Below are positions 19,639 through 29,968 of a DNA stretch of 37,609 nt, in pieces. The notes beneath the pieces are model-generated. The model worked only from the letters and a program-made list of their open reading frames with translations. It was not told where the DNA came from and did no database searches. The DNA comes from Chara braunii (lineage: Eukaryota > Streptophyta > Charophyceae > Charales > Characeae): assembly GCA_003427395.1 (NCBI GenBank), contig BFEA01000092.1, positions 2,750,236 through 2,787,844 on the forward strand, read 5' to 3'. A program made the translations under genes and the position numbers. Every line of letters starts with the position of its first letter. Within the stretch, counting starts at the first letter, position 1.

Positions 19639-20191
19639 CTGAGAATTGATGTATTTTATGCGATGGAACTCGAAAACTGGGCCGGCAGGAATGCAATAAC
19701 CCATGCCATATGTCTCGTGGAAAGACTGAGGGCCAACTTGGCAGCCCTCAGCCCAAGCCAAAACAGGGGTAAAGACCCCACACGAACATTCAGGGCCTGG
19801 ACGTGAGACAGTTGACTTTTGTCAACTGCCTTGACCCCAACTGTCAAAGTCCAAAGGCACCCAATCCAGGCCACCGGTCAAGCACATACAATTGTTTGTA
19901 TGCAGGTACCCAGACCGCATAAGGTCCAAGGGGAAAGTTTGCAATTGTACGATCCAGGCCTTCGACTATGACTCAATCTGGACGACTGAGGGAAGGAGAC
20001 TCGAGGCCAGAGAGCCTCGACAAATACTACTTAAAGACTGGCCTCGAGGTGGTCATTATTCAGTCTTGCTATGCTGCTTTGACGCTGGCTCGACTTCGAC
20101 ACGGCGCCAACTTCAGGCTGGCTTTGCGCTGGCATTGCGGACGACGACACGCGGTAGAGGCAGCATGCTGGCATTTCAGTGCGCCAGGCCA

Positions 20192-20510
20192 TGTTGACGT
20201 GGCGCTGCCTCTGGTACATGTGGTGTTGCCTCTGGTCTACGTGGCATGCTGACGTGGCGCTGCCTCTGGTACATGTGGCGCTGCCTCTGGTCTACGTGGC
20301 ATGCTGACGTGGCGCTGCCTCTGGTTTACATGGCATGCTGACGTGGCGCTGCCTTTGGTATATGTGGCGCTGCCCCTGGTCTACGTGGCATGCTGATGTG
20401 GCGCTGCCTCTGGTACATGTGGTGCTACCTCTAATATAAGTAGCGTTGTTATTGGTCTTCATTGATGACGTGGCGTATGCCACCTGTCTTGATTGCTGAC
20501 GTGGCATTGT
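20192..20510 (+). promoter_or_regulatory. ACGTGGC-motif array in U3 of the 3' LTR
   Basis: Same array type as 12026-12300, with nine exact ACGTGGC motifs: seven before the AATATAA TATA-like site and two (about 20468 and 20499) after it. Copy number and order of units differ from the 5' LTR, showing that the array has been rearranging. Confidence 0.6.
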
Positions 20511-20636
20511 CCACGCTGTGACTGGTTGCGAGGGAGAGGAAGATCGAGATTTGTGGTTATAGAGGATCGGGTACTCACTTGTGGCTGACGTCATCACTGG
20601 ACATTTGCTGTGTCTTCAGAGTCTTCATGAGATAAC

Positions 20637-20650
20637 GTGCCACGTGGCAC
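20637..20650. promoter_or_regulatory. Perfect G-box palindrome in the 3' LTR
   Basis: GTGCCACGTGGCAC is a perfect 14-bp palindrome centred on CACGTG, the plant G-box core bound by bZIP and bHLH dimers. Confidence 0.5.
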
Positions 20651-20906
20651 TACTGTATGAAACCAGGATTATTCTTATTATCATTGATGATGTAGTGTGG
20701 AGCAGCCCGGAGAAGGTGAGGGATCAGAAGGGTTTTGTGTATTCTCTCTTCCTCTCCTTTGTCTATTCTCCCTCCACACTCTTCTATTTTTGGATAATGA
20801 GATACTGTTTGTGATATCACGTCATGATCTGGAGACTTTCAGACAGATATTGAAACTACTGTTGATTGACGACTGGGTATCTATCAGACTGGGTTCATTG
20901 CACCTG

Positions 20907-20945
<39 letters not shown>
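20907..20945. repeat. T13-A26 run next to the 3' LTR
   Basis: Thirteen T then twenty-six A, five bases outside element B. It may be LINE A's tail displaced by element B, or a separate retroposon tail. Confidence 0.7.
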
Positions 20946-20946
<1 letters not shown>

Positions 20947-21235
20947 TTGGCAATATATTTTTGGTTTCCTGCTAGCTTTTCACAATTATGACTCTTTTTA
21001 TGAGGGATAATGCCTGGCAATTTCTAAGGCTGTTGCCCATGCTTCTCTCTTCTTACCTCTTCTTTGCCACTGGACGCCAAACTGGAAAAGGAAAAAGAGT
21101 TATTAAACAAGACGGAGTAGATATGACGAATAGTGGAAAGGTAAGGCAGGTTCTCAGTCCCGCCTCCTTGGGCCAGCAGAACTACGCTCATGGCCATAAA
21201 CCAGACTAGGCCATGAACATTATTTCATGCCCGGA
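20946..21235. other. Stretch with no recognisable feature
   Basis: No gene, RNA or repeat is recognised between the A run and the gag-like duplicate. Confidence 0.4.
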
Positions 21236-21526
21236 GCACAGCGGTCTGCCGTGTGGAGCAGAGCACCGTGTCGGTAAGGAGGGTGAGCCTGCTGTCCCTG
21301 TCGTCCGTCTTTTCCTTCTGTGTCTCCAGTCTCCTTCGCAATGTTTCTCCCTCCTTCAGCGCCTTCTTCTCATTGCACTCACTCCTTTTGTGTGCAGCTA
21401 GTCTCAATTTAATATGTGCCTCTCTCTCTTCTATCATTATCGCTTTTTCCTCCTGGTCTGCAATTCTCGTTAAACAACTCAATTTCTTCCCAGGTTTCAT
21501 CCTCAGGACGCTCCTCCCCAAATTCA
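21236..21526 (-). pseudogene. Partial second copy of the coiled-coil gag-like fragment
   Basis: Matches 22682-22986 with scattered substitutions and an internal deletion of roughly 18 bp. It codes the same Arg/Glu-rich helical segment (EEREAHIKLRLAAHKRSEC onward). Similarity stops abruptly at both ends, so this is a dispersed repeat fragment and not a neighbouring exon. Confidence 0.65.
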
Positions 21527-22681
21527 TGCCTGGAGCGCAGCTGTTATGATTCTGGTTCTGTTGTCTGAAGACCAACACTCACTCACATAGACTTCCAGGT
21601 ATGCCCATACATACACAGAAGGAAGGGGAGAGGATAGGAGTATCACACCGCACAGGGAGAGATAAACACAGCGGAAGACTTGACTATGCGATATGACAGG
21701 GTACACTGAAAGTGCAATTCACTCCACACCATCCTCACAACCAGTCATAAAGGAAAGCCGAGTAGATCACATCCAGGAAACAATGAAGCAATGATAGTCC
21801 AAACCCAGTATCAACACTGTTTTAGTCTCAAATTGCCAGAATAACCCCAGAATTATGGTGCGCTGCTCAGAAATGAGCAGNGCTTCACTCCCCACACCCT
21901 GAGTAACCGCTATATCACCCCTGAGCCCCTGAAACAACCAGCGCCACCCAGATACTGCTCCAGAGGGAAGCGCCACCCTGAAACAGGCATCTGAGGCCAA
22001 GCGCTTCTCAGAGGATGAAGAAGAAGACCAGCGCCACAGTGTCTGATGATGATGAAGTGCTGGATGACTTCCTGGGTGGAAGTCTACAGCAGCACCACCT
22101 CTCCTGACAAGATGATCTCTGAGGAAGAAGCTGCAGCTATGGCTGCAGCGCCACACACCCTGTAACCCTACTCCTGAGGAGGGTTCAGCAGGGCACCAAC
22201 TTCTCCTGCCTCCAGCAGACCTCGAATAGCCCGAACCTCTGTACAGCCCCACGTGCTGTCAGAGTACAGTGCAGGTCCCAGCTATGGTCGGCGCTCTGAA
22301 GGTCCGGCTATGTCCGTCTTCACCAACGCTGAAGCTGTCACCACCTCCAGTTCACGCGTTGCACAGCAGCGATGTACTTGGTACCGACTGCCAAAAAGCC
22401 CTGAACCGATTTCTACATTCTATCTATACTCTATCCTAGCCTAGACACGACCTATAGGCTATAGGACCGTCTATCAGCTTAGGCCCATAGGGCCTGTCTG
22501 TCCTAGGGGTAGCCCGGGCCTGCTATCCGCAGTTAGGGTTGCTGTAGGAAGTTCTAGTTAGTACGGGGCTATATTTTTCCCTACATAGGTCTCTCGGTTA
22601 GCCCTCAGCCAAACAAAATTATGAATATATCCTACCTATAGACAAGAGAGGCTACAGGCAACCAAAAACCAGCAAGTCATT
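21527..22681. other. Unassigned repeat-like region with one N
   Basis: No gene is recognised. A single N at 21881 marks an assembly join. Around 21950-22165 CAGCGCCAC-type words recur and short acidic open stretches appear in successive frames; this is weak evidence of decayed coding sequence. A 7-bp tandem (CTATAGG twice) lies near 22452. Confidence 0.35.
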
Positions 22682-23370
22682 GCACAGCGGTCTGCCATGT
22701 GGAGCAGAGCACGGTGTCGGTAAGGAGGGTGAGCCTGCTGTCCCTGTCGTCCAGCTTTTCCTTCTGTGTCTCCAGTCTCCTTCGCAATGTTTCTCCCTCC
22801 TCCTTCAGCGCCTTCTTCTCATCGCACTCACTCCTTTTGTGTGCAGCTAGTCTCAATTTAATCCGCACCTCTCTCTCTTCTATCATTATCGCTTGTTCCT
22901 CCTTGTCTGCCATCTCCTTCAGCTTCTCGTTAAACAACTCAATTCCTTCCCAGGTTTCATCCTTAGGCCGCTCCTCCCCAAATTCAAAATGTGCGGCCCA
23001 AGCTGCAGCATCTTCTTGCTCCAATTGCAGGGCTCTCTCATAACTGCATCCCCGTTCTTCTTCCCTGGGGAGCACATACTCTACCATGCCTCCCTGCCCT
23101 GCTTGTACATGCAGTTTGAACTTCTCTTCTTCTTCAATCTCTTTCTTGTCCTCCTCCTTCTCCTCCAGCTGTTTCGCCATTTTCTTCCTGCAGCTTCTTC
23201 TTCTCCGCCTCCATCTTCTTTCTCAGCTCCTCTCTTCTTTGCTTTCTTCTCCTTTTCTCCTTCAACCGCCGGTTTATCTCCGCCTGTTCCTCTGCCGTGT
23301 AAGGCTCCGTGACTTTACCAGATCTATTGACCACGGTCGTTCTAGTGACCCAGTGAAAACCAAGCAAAAA
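22677..23370 (-). pseudogene. Coiled-coil, charged gag-like protein fragment
   Basis: Two overlapping minus-strand frames form one long charged helix. The upstream part (to 23134) has EEQAEINRRLKEKRRRK and a KKMEAEKKKLQEE stretch. One extra A near 23180 shifts the frame, and the rest (23180-22677, 167 residues) is Glu/Lys/Arg-rich with EKLKEMADKEEQAIMIEEREV. The heptad-like pattern suggests a coiled coil. I recall similar helices at the N-terminus of gag-like proteins in charophyte elements, but no gag core, knuckle or pol follows here. It may instead be a fragment of an unknown repeat-borne gene. The true start is unclear; the sequence upstream of 23340 looks unrelated. Confidence 0.5.
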
Positions 23371-23519
23371 TATGAATTGCAAAAAGGGCCGCCAAACAAC
23401 GGACAGAAAGACGAGAGCAAACACTGGGTAATCATCCATGGTGAGATATCAGCACAGCCGTAAGTACGCTCCGCCTCCTCACCACGTAGACCTAGCCCTC
23501 TACTCTCAAATTTCAACAC

Positions 23520-24083
23520 TTATCTTCGCTGACTCTAGGTCTGACTTGAACTTGACGGGGTTACGTGTACAGTGATTGACCTGCAGCAGCCATCACCAAG
23601 AAAATGTGCGGAAATATTACTAAAAAACAGCAAAAGGTCCAACAGGCAAGGCTAAGGGAAGAAAGCTCTTCACTTCAGTCTTCATTATGCAGCTCTCCGC
23701 CGATCTTGGTCTGCTGCAGGTACGTAGATCCCGCTCCTATCTTAATTTAGCACCTTTTTTCTTCTTCTCGCCTGCTACAGTGAAACCCCGACATACACAC
23801 CTGCGGGCCTAATGCATTGCCAGCCTTCTTCCACCACCGCAACGCAACTGGTTCCAGCTGTGGTACCAGTGCAATGAACCTCGCAAGATTCAACTCAAAA
23901 TACATGCAAATTGAGAGCATTCAGATAAAGGTCACACAACCTTGAGTGATGGCCATGAACGGTGCCAATTCGAAGTTCCACTCAAATTACAATAATATAC
24001 AATTGAAAAAGTTCAGGACTGGGCGGTCTGGACCGCAGCAAAATGACTCAGGTAAGTACCCAACTTCTCCCGTTTCACTCCTT

Positions 24084-24087
<4 letters not shown>
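23520..24087. other. Stretch with no recognisable gene
   Basis: Low-information sequence leading into the CT microsatellite. No domain or structured RNA was seen. Confidence 0.35.

Positions 24088-24157
<70 letters not shown>
24088..24157. repeat. CT microsatellite running into an N gap
   Basis: About 35 CT units ending where the N run begins; the repeat probably caused the gap. Confidence 0.97.
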
Positions 24158-24524
24158 NNNNNNNNNNNNNNNNNNNNNNNNNNNNNNNNNNNNNNNNNNN
24201 NNNNNNNNNNNNNNNNNNNNNNNNNNNNNNNNNNNNNNNNNNNNNNNNNNNNNNNNNNNNNNNNNNNNNNNNNNNNNNNNNNNNNNNNNNNNNNNNNNNN
24301 NNNNNNNNNNNNNNNNNNNNNNNNNNNNNNNNNNNNNNNNNNNNNNNNNNNNNNNNNNNNNNNNNNNNNNNNNNNNNNNNNNNNNNNNNNNNNNNNNNNN
24401 NNNNNNNNNNNNNNNNNNNNNNNNNNNNNNNNNNNNNNNNNNNNNNNNNNNNNNNNNNNNNNNNNNNNNNNNNNNNNNNNNNNNNNNNNNNNNNNNNNNN
24501 NNNNNNNNNNNNNNNNNNNNNNNN
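24158..24524. other. Assembly gap (367 N)
   Basis: Unknown bases; nothing can be annotated. Confidence 0.99.
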
Positions 24525-25070
24525 CACCTGTTGCAACCAGGGTCTTACTTGTCTTCCTCCCCCAACGCTATTTCTTCGTACAGGTCGCTAATTCGCACAA
24601 GCTCCAGCAGCGTTTCCACAAATTTGTGAAATGGATAACCGACTGCCTTCTGACACTGTAGCCCAAAATATATAGTTGCAGTGGGCTGATTGTGCCTGCT
24701 TCAATCGACACCGGCCTCCTTCGGTCTCTGCCTTGCCAAATTGCTATTTTGGGAAAGTTCCGACTTTCTTGTGAGGCTGCTGCAAAATTAGGCTTTTTGG
24801 GGCTTGACATGCTCCTACGAGTAATGCATGGTATTGTAGCCTACCCTGCGACGCCTGATCCTACAGGCCCTAAGACTCTAATCTATCGGGGCCTTGAACT
24901 GGGATACTTCAGGACCTTGGAACCGGGACTGTGAAAGCTTGCAGCATGAATCCATTCACTATATGCCTTCCCCACAGAAAAAAAAAAAATGTGCCCCCAT
25001 CAGGCATATGTCTCTCTCCCGCCCCCTCCAATCTTTCCTGTTTGTTGGCTCCGTTGCCCTCACAGCAAAA
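24525..25070. other. Stretch with no recognisable gene
   Basis: Unique-looking sequence with an A run at about 24979-24990. Open stretches lack recognisable motifs. Confidence 0.35.
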
Positions 25071-25071
25071 G

Positions 25072-25690
25072 GCGCGAGGAGGGGTGGAGGGGCCGAGGTA
25101 GGGTGGAGGAGGGGCCAAGGAGGAGCGGCGGACGAGCGGAGGATCAGCAGAGGACGGGGGGAGGCAGAGCAGTGAAGCTGCGGAGGAAGAGGGGCAAAGG
25201 CGTGGAGAATGAGTGGAGGAGCGTGGCAGGAGGGATGGAGGAGTGGAGACATTGCGGAGGATGAGCGGAGGAGGGGCAGAACAGGGACAGAGGAGGAGCG
25301 GGTGAGCAGCAGAAGAGGTGCGGAGCATTAGTGGAGGAGGAGCGAAGGAGGAGCGGAGAAGGAGTGTAGAAGGTGTGCAGGAGGCACAGAGGAGGAGCAG
25401 GGGAGGCGGGGCGAAGGAGGAGTGAAGGAGCCGAGGAGGTGTGGAGGGGGAGCAGATTGGAGAATGTGCGGAGGAGGGGCAAACGAGGACCGGACAAGCT
25501 GAGGATCGGCAGAGCAGCGGTGGAAGAGGCGCGGAGGATTAGCAGAGAAGGAGGGGCAAAGGAGAGGACGGGGAGTGGGGTAGCAGCGGAGGAGGTGCTG
25601 AGGATGAGCGATGCAGAAGGGGAAGAGGCGTGGAGGATGAGCGAAGGAGAGGGGTGGGAGATAGGGAGGGGGAGAGAGGGGGAGGAAGGA
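25072..25690 (+). repeat. Purine-rich degenerate repeat, about 620 bp
   Basis: The plus strand is mostly A and G, built from loose repeats of GGAGGAGCGGAGGATGAG-like units. Long open stretches on both strands (Arg/Gly/Glu on plus, Pro/Ser/Leu on minus) follow from the composition and are not genes. Such purine-pyrimidine tracts can form triplex or G-quadruplex DNA. Confidence 0.85.
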
Positions 25691-25731
25691 AATACAGACA
25701 TGCATCCCCCATCGTGACAATGGCTTCGAAT

Positions 25732-25887
25732 GACCACCACAGCTCATGGACCACGGACCACCACAGCTCATGGACCACGGACCACCACAGCTCACCCAGT
25801 CCCAGGACCACCACAGCCCACCGACCACGGACCACCACATGTCATGGGCCACGATAGCCCCTGACCACCACAACTTACGGTCCACCG
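25732..25887 (+). repeat. 24-bp tandem repeat, about six copies
   Basis: Unit GACCACCACAGCTCATGG plus GACCACG-type end. The first two copies are identical and later ones vary in sequence and length. There are no unique spacers, so it is not a CRISPR array. Confidence 0.85.
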
Positions 25888-26111
25888 GAGGGAGATGCAC
25901 AGAGAGAGAGAGAGTGAGAGGGCGGTACGTGACAGCGCCCCCGGGTGGAGTACAACTTCTTCGTGTATGACAGCGCTCTGCACGACGGGCAAAGTTACAA
26001 ACGACAAGTGACGGAGAAACACAGCCGAAACGGACAAATGCAGCGCCAAGAAACCCTGCCGGTAGGGACTGCGCCGAGAAATGGCCCTCAAGCAAACCGG
26101 TTCCCAGCAAA

Positions 26112-26240
26112 AATCTGTGATCTAGCCATCCGGTCCTACCGGATCGACGGTTTGGATTGGCGCGTGGTCTTTAGATCTTAAGACTGCGCGCCAATCCGGA
26201 CCGTCGATCTGGTAGGAGCCGACGACCGAGATTGCAGATT
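26112..26240. repeat. 129-bp zero-loop inverted repeat
   Basis: Two arms of 64 bp meet at AGATCT (centre 26175/26176) and are about 80% complementary by eye. Conserved inner words are GATCGACGGT and GGATTGGCGCG. A related third copy of part of an arm follows at about 26255-26310. This is likely a MITE-like or foldback remnant. Confidence 0.75.
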
Positions 26241-26310
26241 TATTACATGTGCCCGACGATCCAGGGCGTCAGCTGGTAGGACCGTTGACGGCGTGGATCA
26301 CAAATTGCTT

Positions 26311-26961
26311 CCCTTGGCGATTTTAATAGTGCGGGGAAATTTAACATAAAAATTTCAGTACAGCCTTCCCCCATTGAACCACTAGAACATGGCCACAGCC
26401 TTGTGGAGAATCGCCCTCACCTACTCTGAAAAAGTCGGAGCCAGCGTGCCGCCGATAAAATAAACCGACGGCCGACGTCGCATTTTGGTCTCTGAAACAG
26501 GCCCATGGCCGGTGTATGGCATGTACTGGTGGTTTAAGGAAATGTATCCAATGTTCAACTGACAACTTGCAAAGAGAACCAAAAGGTATATTTCACCAGA
26601 ACTGTCATGAATGCATCCAACCACAATGGCAACCACAATGAATCGAGATAGAATGTTCAACATCATGCCCCTACCCATATTTTAATATGGTCCAGTTATG
26701 GCCAAGAGAGCACAAATATGTTGTTAAGGTAGCTACTTTATCCAGTAAAGTCACACAGTACCTCTTTAACCTTCCGTAGAAGATGGTCTCAGGATGCCAA
26801 CTCCTAACAGACAGGGACGAAGCTTCGCCGGCATCGAACCTGAACCAAATGATTTGCCCCACTTCCACTGCTACTATGACATGAGCAAGTTTGCAAGCTA
26901 GGCCAATAATGCCCCCAGTTTCCTCGCCTGTGGTATCTGCGACCTGGATGATTTTGCACCA

Positions 26962-26962
<1 letters not shown>
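26311..26962. other. Stretch with no recognisable gene
   Basis: No domain was seen. If the A run at 26963 is a retroposon tail, part of this stretch could be its body, but no internal promoter or family match is recognised. Confidence 0.35.

Positions 26963-27005
<43 letters not shown>
26963..27005 (+). repeat. A43 run just 5' of LINE B
   Basis: Forty-three A residues about 35 bp upstream of the putative LINE B start. Probably the tail of an earlier plus-strand retroposon. Confidence 0.9.
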
Positions 27006-27006
<1 letters not shown>

Positions 27007-27084
27007 ATCCAATTCACATAACAGGATAGATGGCAATGACGTACTCCGGGACCGCACAGAGAGGCATGAGCGAGAAGGAGAAAA

Positions 27085-28668
27085 ATGAGTTCAGTCAAGG
27101 ACAAGCAAGTCAACCCTCACGGGAAACCCTACAAGCATCAGGGGGAGCTGCAGGGTTCAAACCACAGGCATTGGGTCAGAGAGCAATGGAGTTCCTGCTG
27201 GAAAAAACACAAATATCACATTATATCAACACAAATTAAAGTCATGAAGGAAACCATAAAAGGAGAAGCCGAGAAAGTGGAGGAAGTGGATGTGTGGGAA
27301 TATCCGGAACAGGATATTCCGTCCCTCAATGAACTATACGAACAGCATGCAGTCCTATTCAACTTCTCAGGCAAAAACCGAGAGCTCTCATTAAACGAAA
27401 AAAGATGCTGGGTGATGGACAGGCTAATGGCACTGGAGAATGTAAAAGGACAAGAGTTGGAAGTCGCGTACCACAAGAGGGGCAAATTCATAGTCATGAT
27501 TGTATGCGTGGACCCTAACTACGCACAGTACATGCTATCCTTAGGCTCGCTGAAATGCAGAGGGGCAGTGGTGACAATCCAAGCATGGAAGCCACCACGC
27601 CCCCGGCAAGTGAAAGCATCAAGACATCGCCAGACAATGATGAGGAACCATTTCTGGGTGCAGTTCGATAATCTTTCAGAAGGTATGCACAGTTTCGTTC
27701 AGAGAAGGCTATCGGACGAGTACCCAAACAACCCCGTGATTGATTGGCTCCCAGCCAATCCGGATTTCCTGGCGCCCAATCACGATTCGCGAGTGGCTTG
27801 CTTGGAGGTCAAGTCGGGCGCACCGCCTAAATTCCCGGAACAATGGCTCTTCCGGAAGAACGAGCAAAGACTCACGATTTTCATCTCTACCAAGACAAAC
27901 CCTTTCTCCTTCAGATGTAGGGGAAGAGGCCACCTCGGGTCGCAGTGCCCGCAGACAGGCGCCGGCAGCAAGCAAACACCACTACGACAGTCGATGCTGA
28001 CTGAATGTGAAAACAAACCGAGAGTCTGGTACATCAATTCAGCCCAGTACAAGGGTTGGATTTTTTACGATAACCTGGAGTCTCCTAGGTGGGTGTGGGA
28101 ACTAAAAAGTGCCCCAAGCGTCAAGCCTGATATATACCCACCTTTCGACAGCAGGTGGAGGCAAACAGGAGCCCGAAGAATGAAAGAAAAGGAAATAGGG
28201 TTCCTTACGAAACCAATGTTGGACGAGACGACAATGCAGGATGATCAGCAGAGACTTCGCACCATGGAGGAGCTGCACCAAGTGGGAAGAACGGCGAAAC
28301 AGGTTTTCTTGGAGAATCTAAGAGCTCGAGACCAGCGGCGGAACAGGCAGCAGGACTCCAAAGAAAAATCGGAGGGATTCCAAGAACATCAGGGGGAAAA
28401 CATGGACTGCGAAGAGGGAGGAGAGATGACCGACTCCACCTCCAGCTCAGAAACTTCCCTGAAAAGGAAAGCGCAGACGGAAGGCTCAGAGGAAACGGAA
28501 CAACAAGAACAGAAGGGTAAGAGAGCGCAGTCCGGCGGCGGGACTCAGCCAAGCGAAGAGAGTCAGTCATCCAAACCAACCTTGTCAGGGAACAACCAAA
28601 AAGGCAGTTCGGAGCAGCAGACGAAGCGGAGGGCGAATCCATGGAAATTGCACAGAAAACACCCCTAG
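27085..28668 (+). pseudogene. LINE B ORF1: RNA-binding protein, main part
   Basis: An ORF1 protein of this kind binds the element RNA. The open stretch codes 527 residues from an ATG. Residues about 130-200 (KRGKFIVMIV to HFWVQFDNL) resemble the DUF4283-like domain of plant L1 ORF1 proteins. The knuckle that follows has Cys278, His283 and Cys288, but the first Cys is Ser275 (TCC), so it reads SX2CX4HX4C and is probably weak. The C-terminal third is rich in Glu, Gln, Ser and Lys and looks disordered. The stop at 28668 appears premature, because related helical sequence continues in other frames to about 29695. Confidence 0.8.
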
Positions 28669-29890
28669 ACAGTTCGAAAAGGGGTGGGAATAGTAAGCGC
28701 ACCATGCGAAACCACGGTCCAATGACCGAGGAGGAAATAAAGGAGGCGGAGGAAGATCAACGCGATCTCCCAATGGAGGGGCCTCCTCAGACGAATCAGC
28801 CGACGATGAGGAGGAGGGAGGGGAGGGAGAGGAGAAAGAGGAAGGAGAGGACACAGTGGAACAATGGGTCCAATTCGTGGAACGGTTGGAATGGGGAAGA
28901 AAAATAGAATGCGAGGTGCGACTGGCCCACCACAAACATTTGCATAACTTGCAGCAGGCCACACAGGTAATAGGGGACATCTTGTCTGAAAATCGCTATG
29001 AGCTGCTGAAAAGGGAGGAGGAGCTAAACGAGTTTTATGCAGCCCAATATGCACGGAAGTCACGTACCAACAAAAACGAAATTCACATGCAGGAAGAGGG
29101 ATGCAACAAATGTTTTCAATGGCCAAAGTCCTATCATCACAAGGACAACAAACGCAGCAACAGAAAACGCAAAGCACGGGCAGAGGCGGACCAGGGAAGC
29201 AAGGTGGGGCAGGCTCAGGACTCTCAAGAGCTACGGGCAGAGACCGAGGAGCTGACTGAAGAGACAGAGGAGAACGCCACGGAAGAACTGCAGAGGCAAG
29301 CAGCGATTTTGGAAGCCCAAGTTAATGCTCTAAAGGACCAGAACCGAGAATTTGAGAAGGCAACGATCAATCTGCAAAAAATAGCACAAGGACAACAATG
29401 AGAAATAGAGGCAGCGGCAAGATTGGACGGAAAGAATGGGGCCAAGCAAAGAGTAGTCCTCCCATGTCGTTGGAACGAGAACCACGCAGACTGGGAGGTC
29501 GCAATCCACCGCTCACTTCAACTCATCAGCATGAAGGTGAGTGCTTGCACAGAGAAGGACTTTCGAAACCTGATTGCAGAAGACTTACCTACGAGGGTTC
29601 ACGTTCTGGGAGGAAAGGACCTAGCAGCAGAAGAGGGGGACACCGGGAGCGGGAACCAGTCGGTCGACTTCAGGGCAACACTGCTGGTCTTGTAGGAAGA
29701 GGCAGCACTCAAGGGCGATCTGGTATGGATGTCGTGGCAGGTGGCAGTTGGCAGAGACCATACCATATGGGCTACTGGGAGAAGAGAAAGTTGCAGAATG
29801 GGTAGCCAGAAGTGCGACAATCGCAATAAAAATGGAGGCCTTTGCATGGAAACCAGAGTTTTTGGAAAGCAAAATTGAGCCGGACTCCAC
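28669..29890 (+). pseudogene. LINE B ORF1: acidic and coiled-coil tail
   Basis: After the 28668 stop the reading passes through one frame (to about 28780), then into another at an acidic Glu/Gly/Asp stretch, and continues as 28856-29401. This part is helical, with a coiled-coil-like end (EELQRQAAILEAQVNALKDQ). A TGA at 29399 is followed in the same frame by a compact segment (VLPCRWNENHADW to 29695). I do not recognise its fold; it may be the C-terminal domain of ORF1. Past 29695 the frame breaks again, and a final helical stretch ends near 29920. Confidence 0.6.
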
Positions 29891-29968
29891 AAGGATAGAT
29901 ATGGCGTCGCTTGGCTCTTGAATTTTAAACAAGTGATGAAGATCCCTGAAACTCGGATTTAAACAGCC

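Larger units (their letters stand above)
11524..20902 (+). mobile_element. Ty3/gypsy LTR retrotransposon B, both LTRs present
   Basis: Complete but decayed element of about 9.4 kb: 5' LTR, primer-binding site, leader, gag with CCHC knuckle, protease, RT, RNase H, integrase, chromodomain-like tail and 3' LTR. Integrase last plus a chromodomain places it with the chromoviruses. LTR ends are TGCAAT and ATTGCA. The LTRs are alike to within a few percent by eye but differ by a 593-bp insert in the 5' copy and about 80 bp missing from it. A clean 5-bp target duplication is not seen: ACTTG precedes the 5' LTR, and ACCTG overlaps the last base of the 3' LTR. Coding parts cross three frames with many stops, so the copy is dead. 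Confidence 0.92.
19692..20902 (+). repeat. 3' LTR of element B
   Basis: Matches 11524-13292 from TGCAATAACC to ATTGCA and is 1211 bp long. It lacks the 593-bp foldback and has about 80 bp after the TATA region that the 5' LTR lost, with two more TGACGTGGC motifs. No strong polypurine tract precedes it; GGGCCGGCAGGAA is the nearest candidate. Confidence 0.92.

Noticed and set aside
24043-24629. Open stretches through the N gap
   Set aside because: They consist of a CT microsatellite and unknown bases.
25072-25838. Long open stretches on both strands over the purine-rich and 24-bp repeats
   Set aside because: They follow directly from biased composition and tandem repetition; no domains, and equivalent stretches exist in several frames.
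25732-25887. CRISPR-like direct repeats
   Set aside because: Units abut without unique spacers, vary in sequence, and the context is eukaryotic.
26671-27113. Minus-strand proteins with long Phe runs
   Set aside because: The Phe runs are the A43 tail read backwards.
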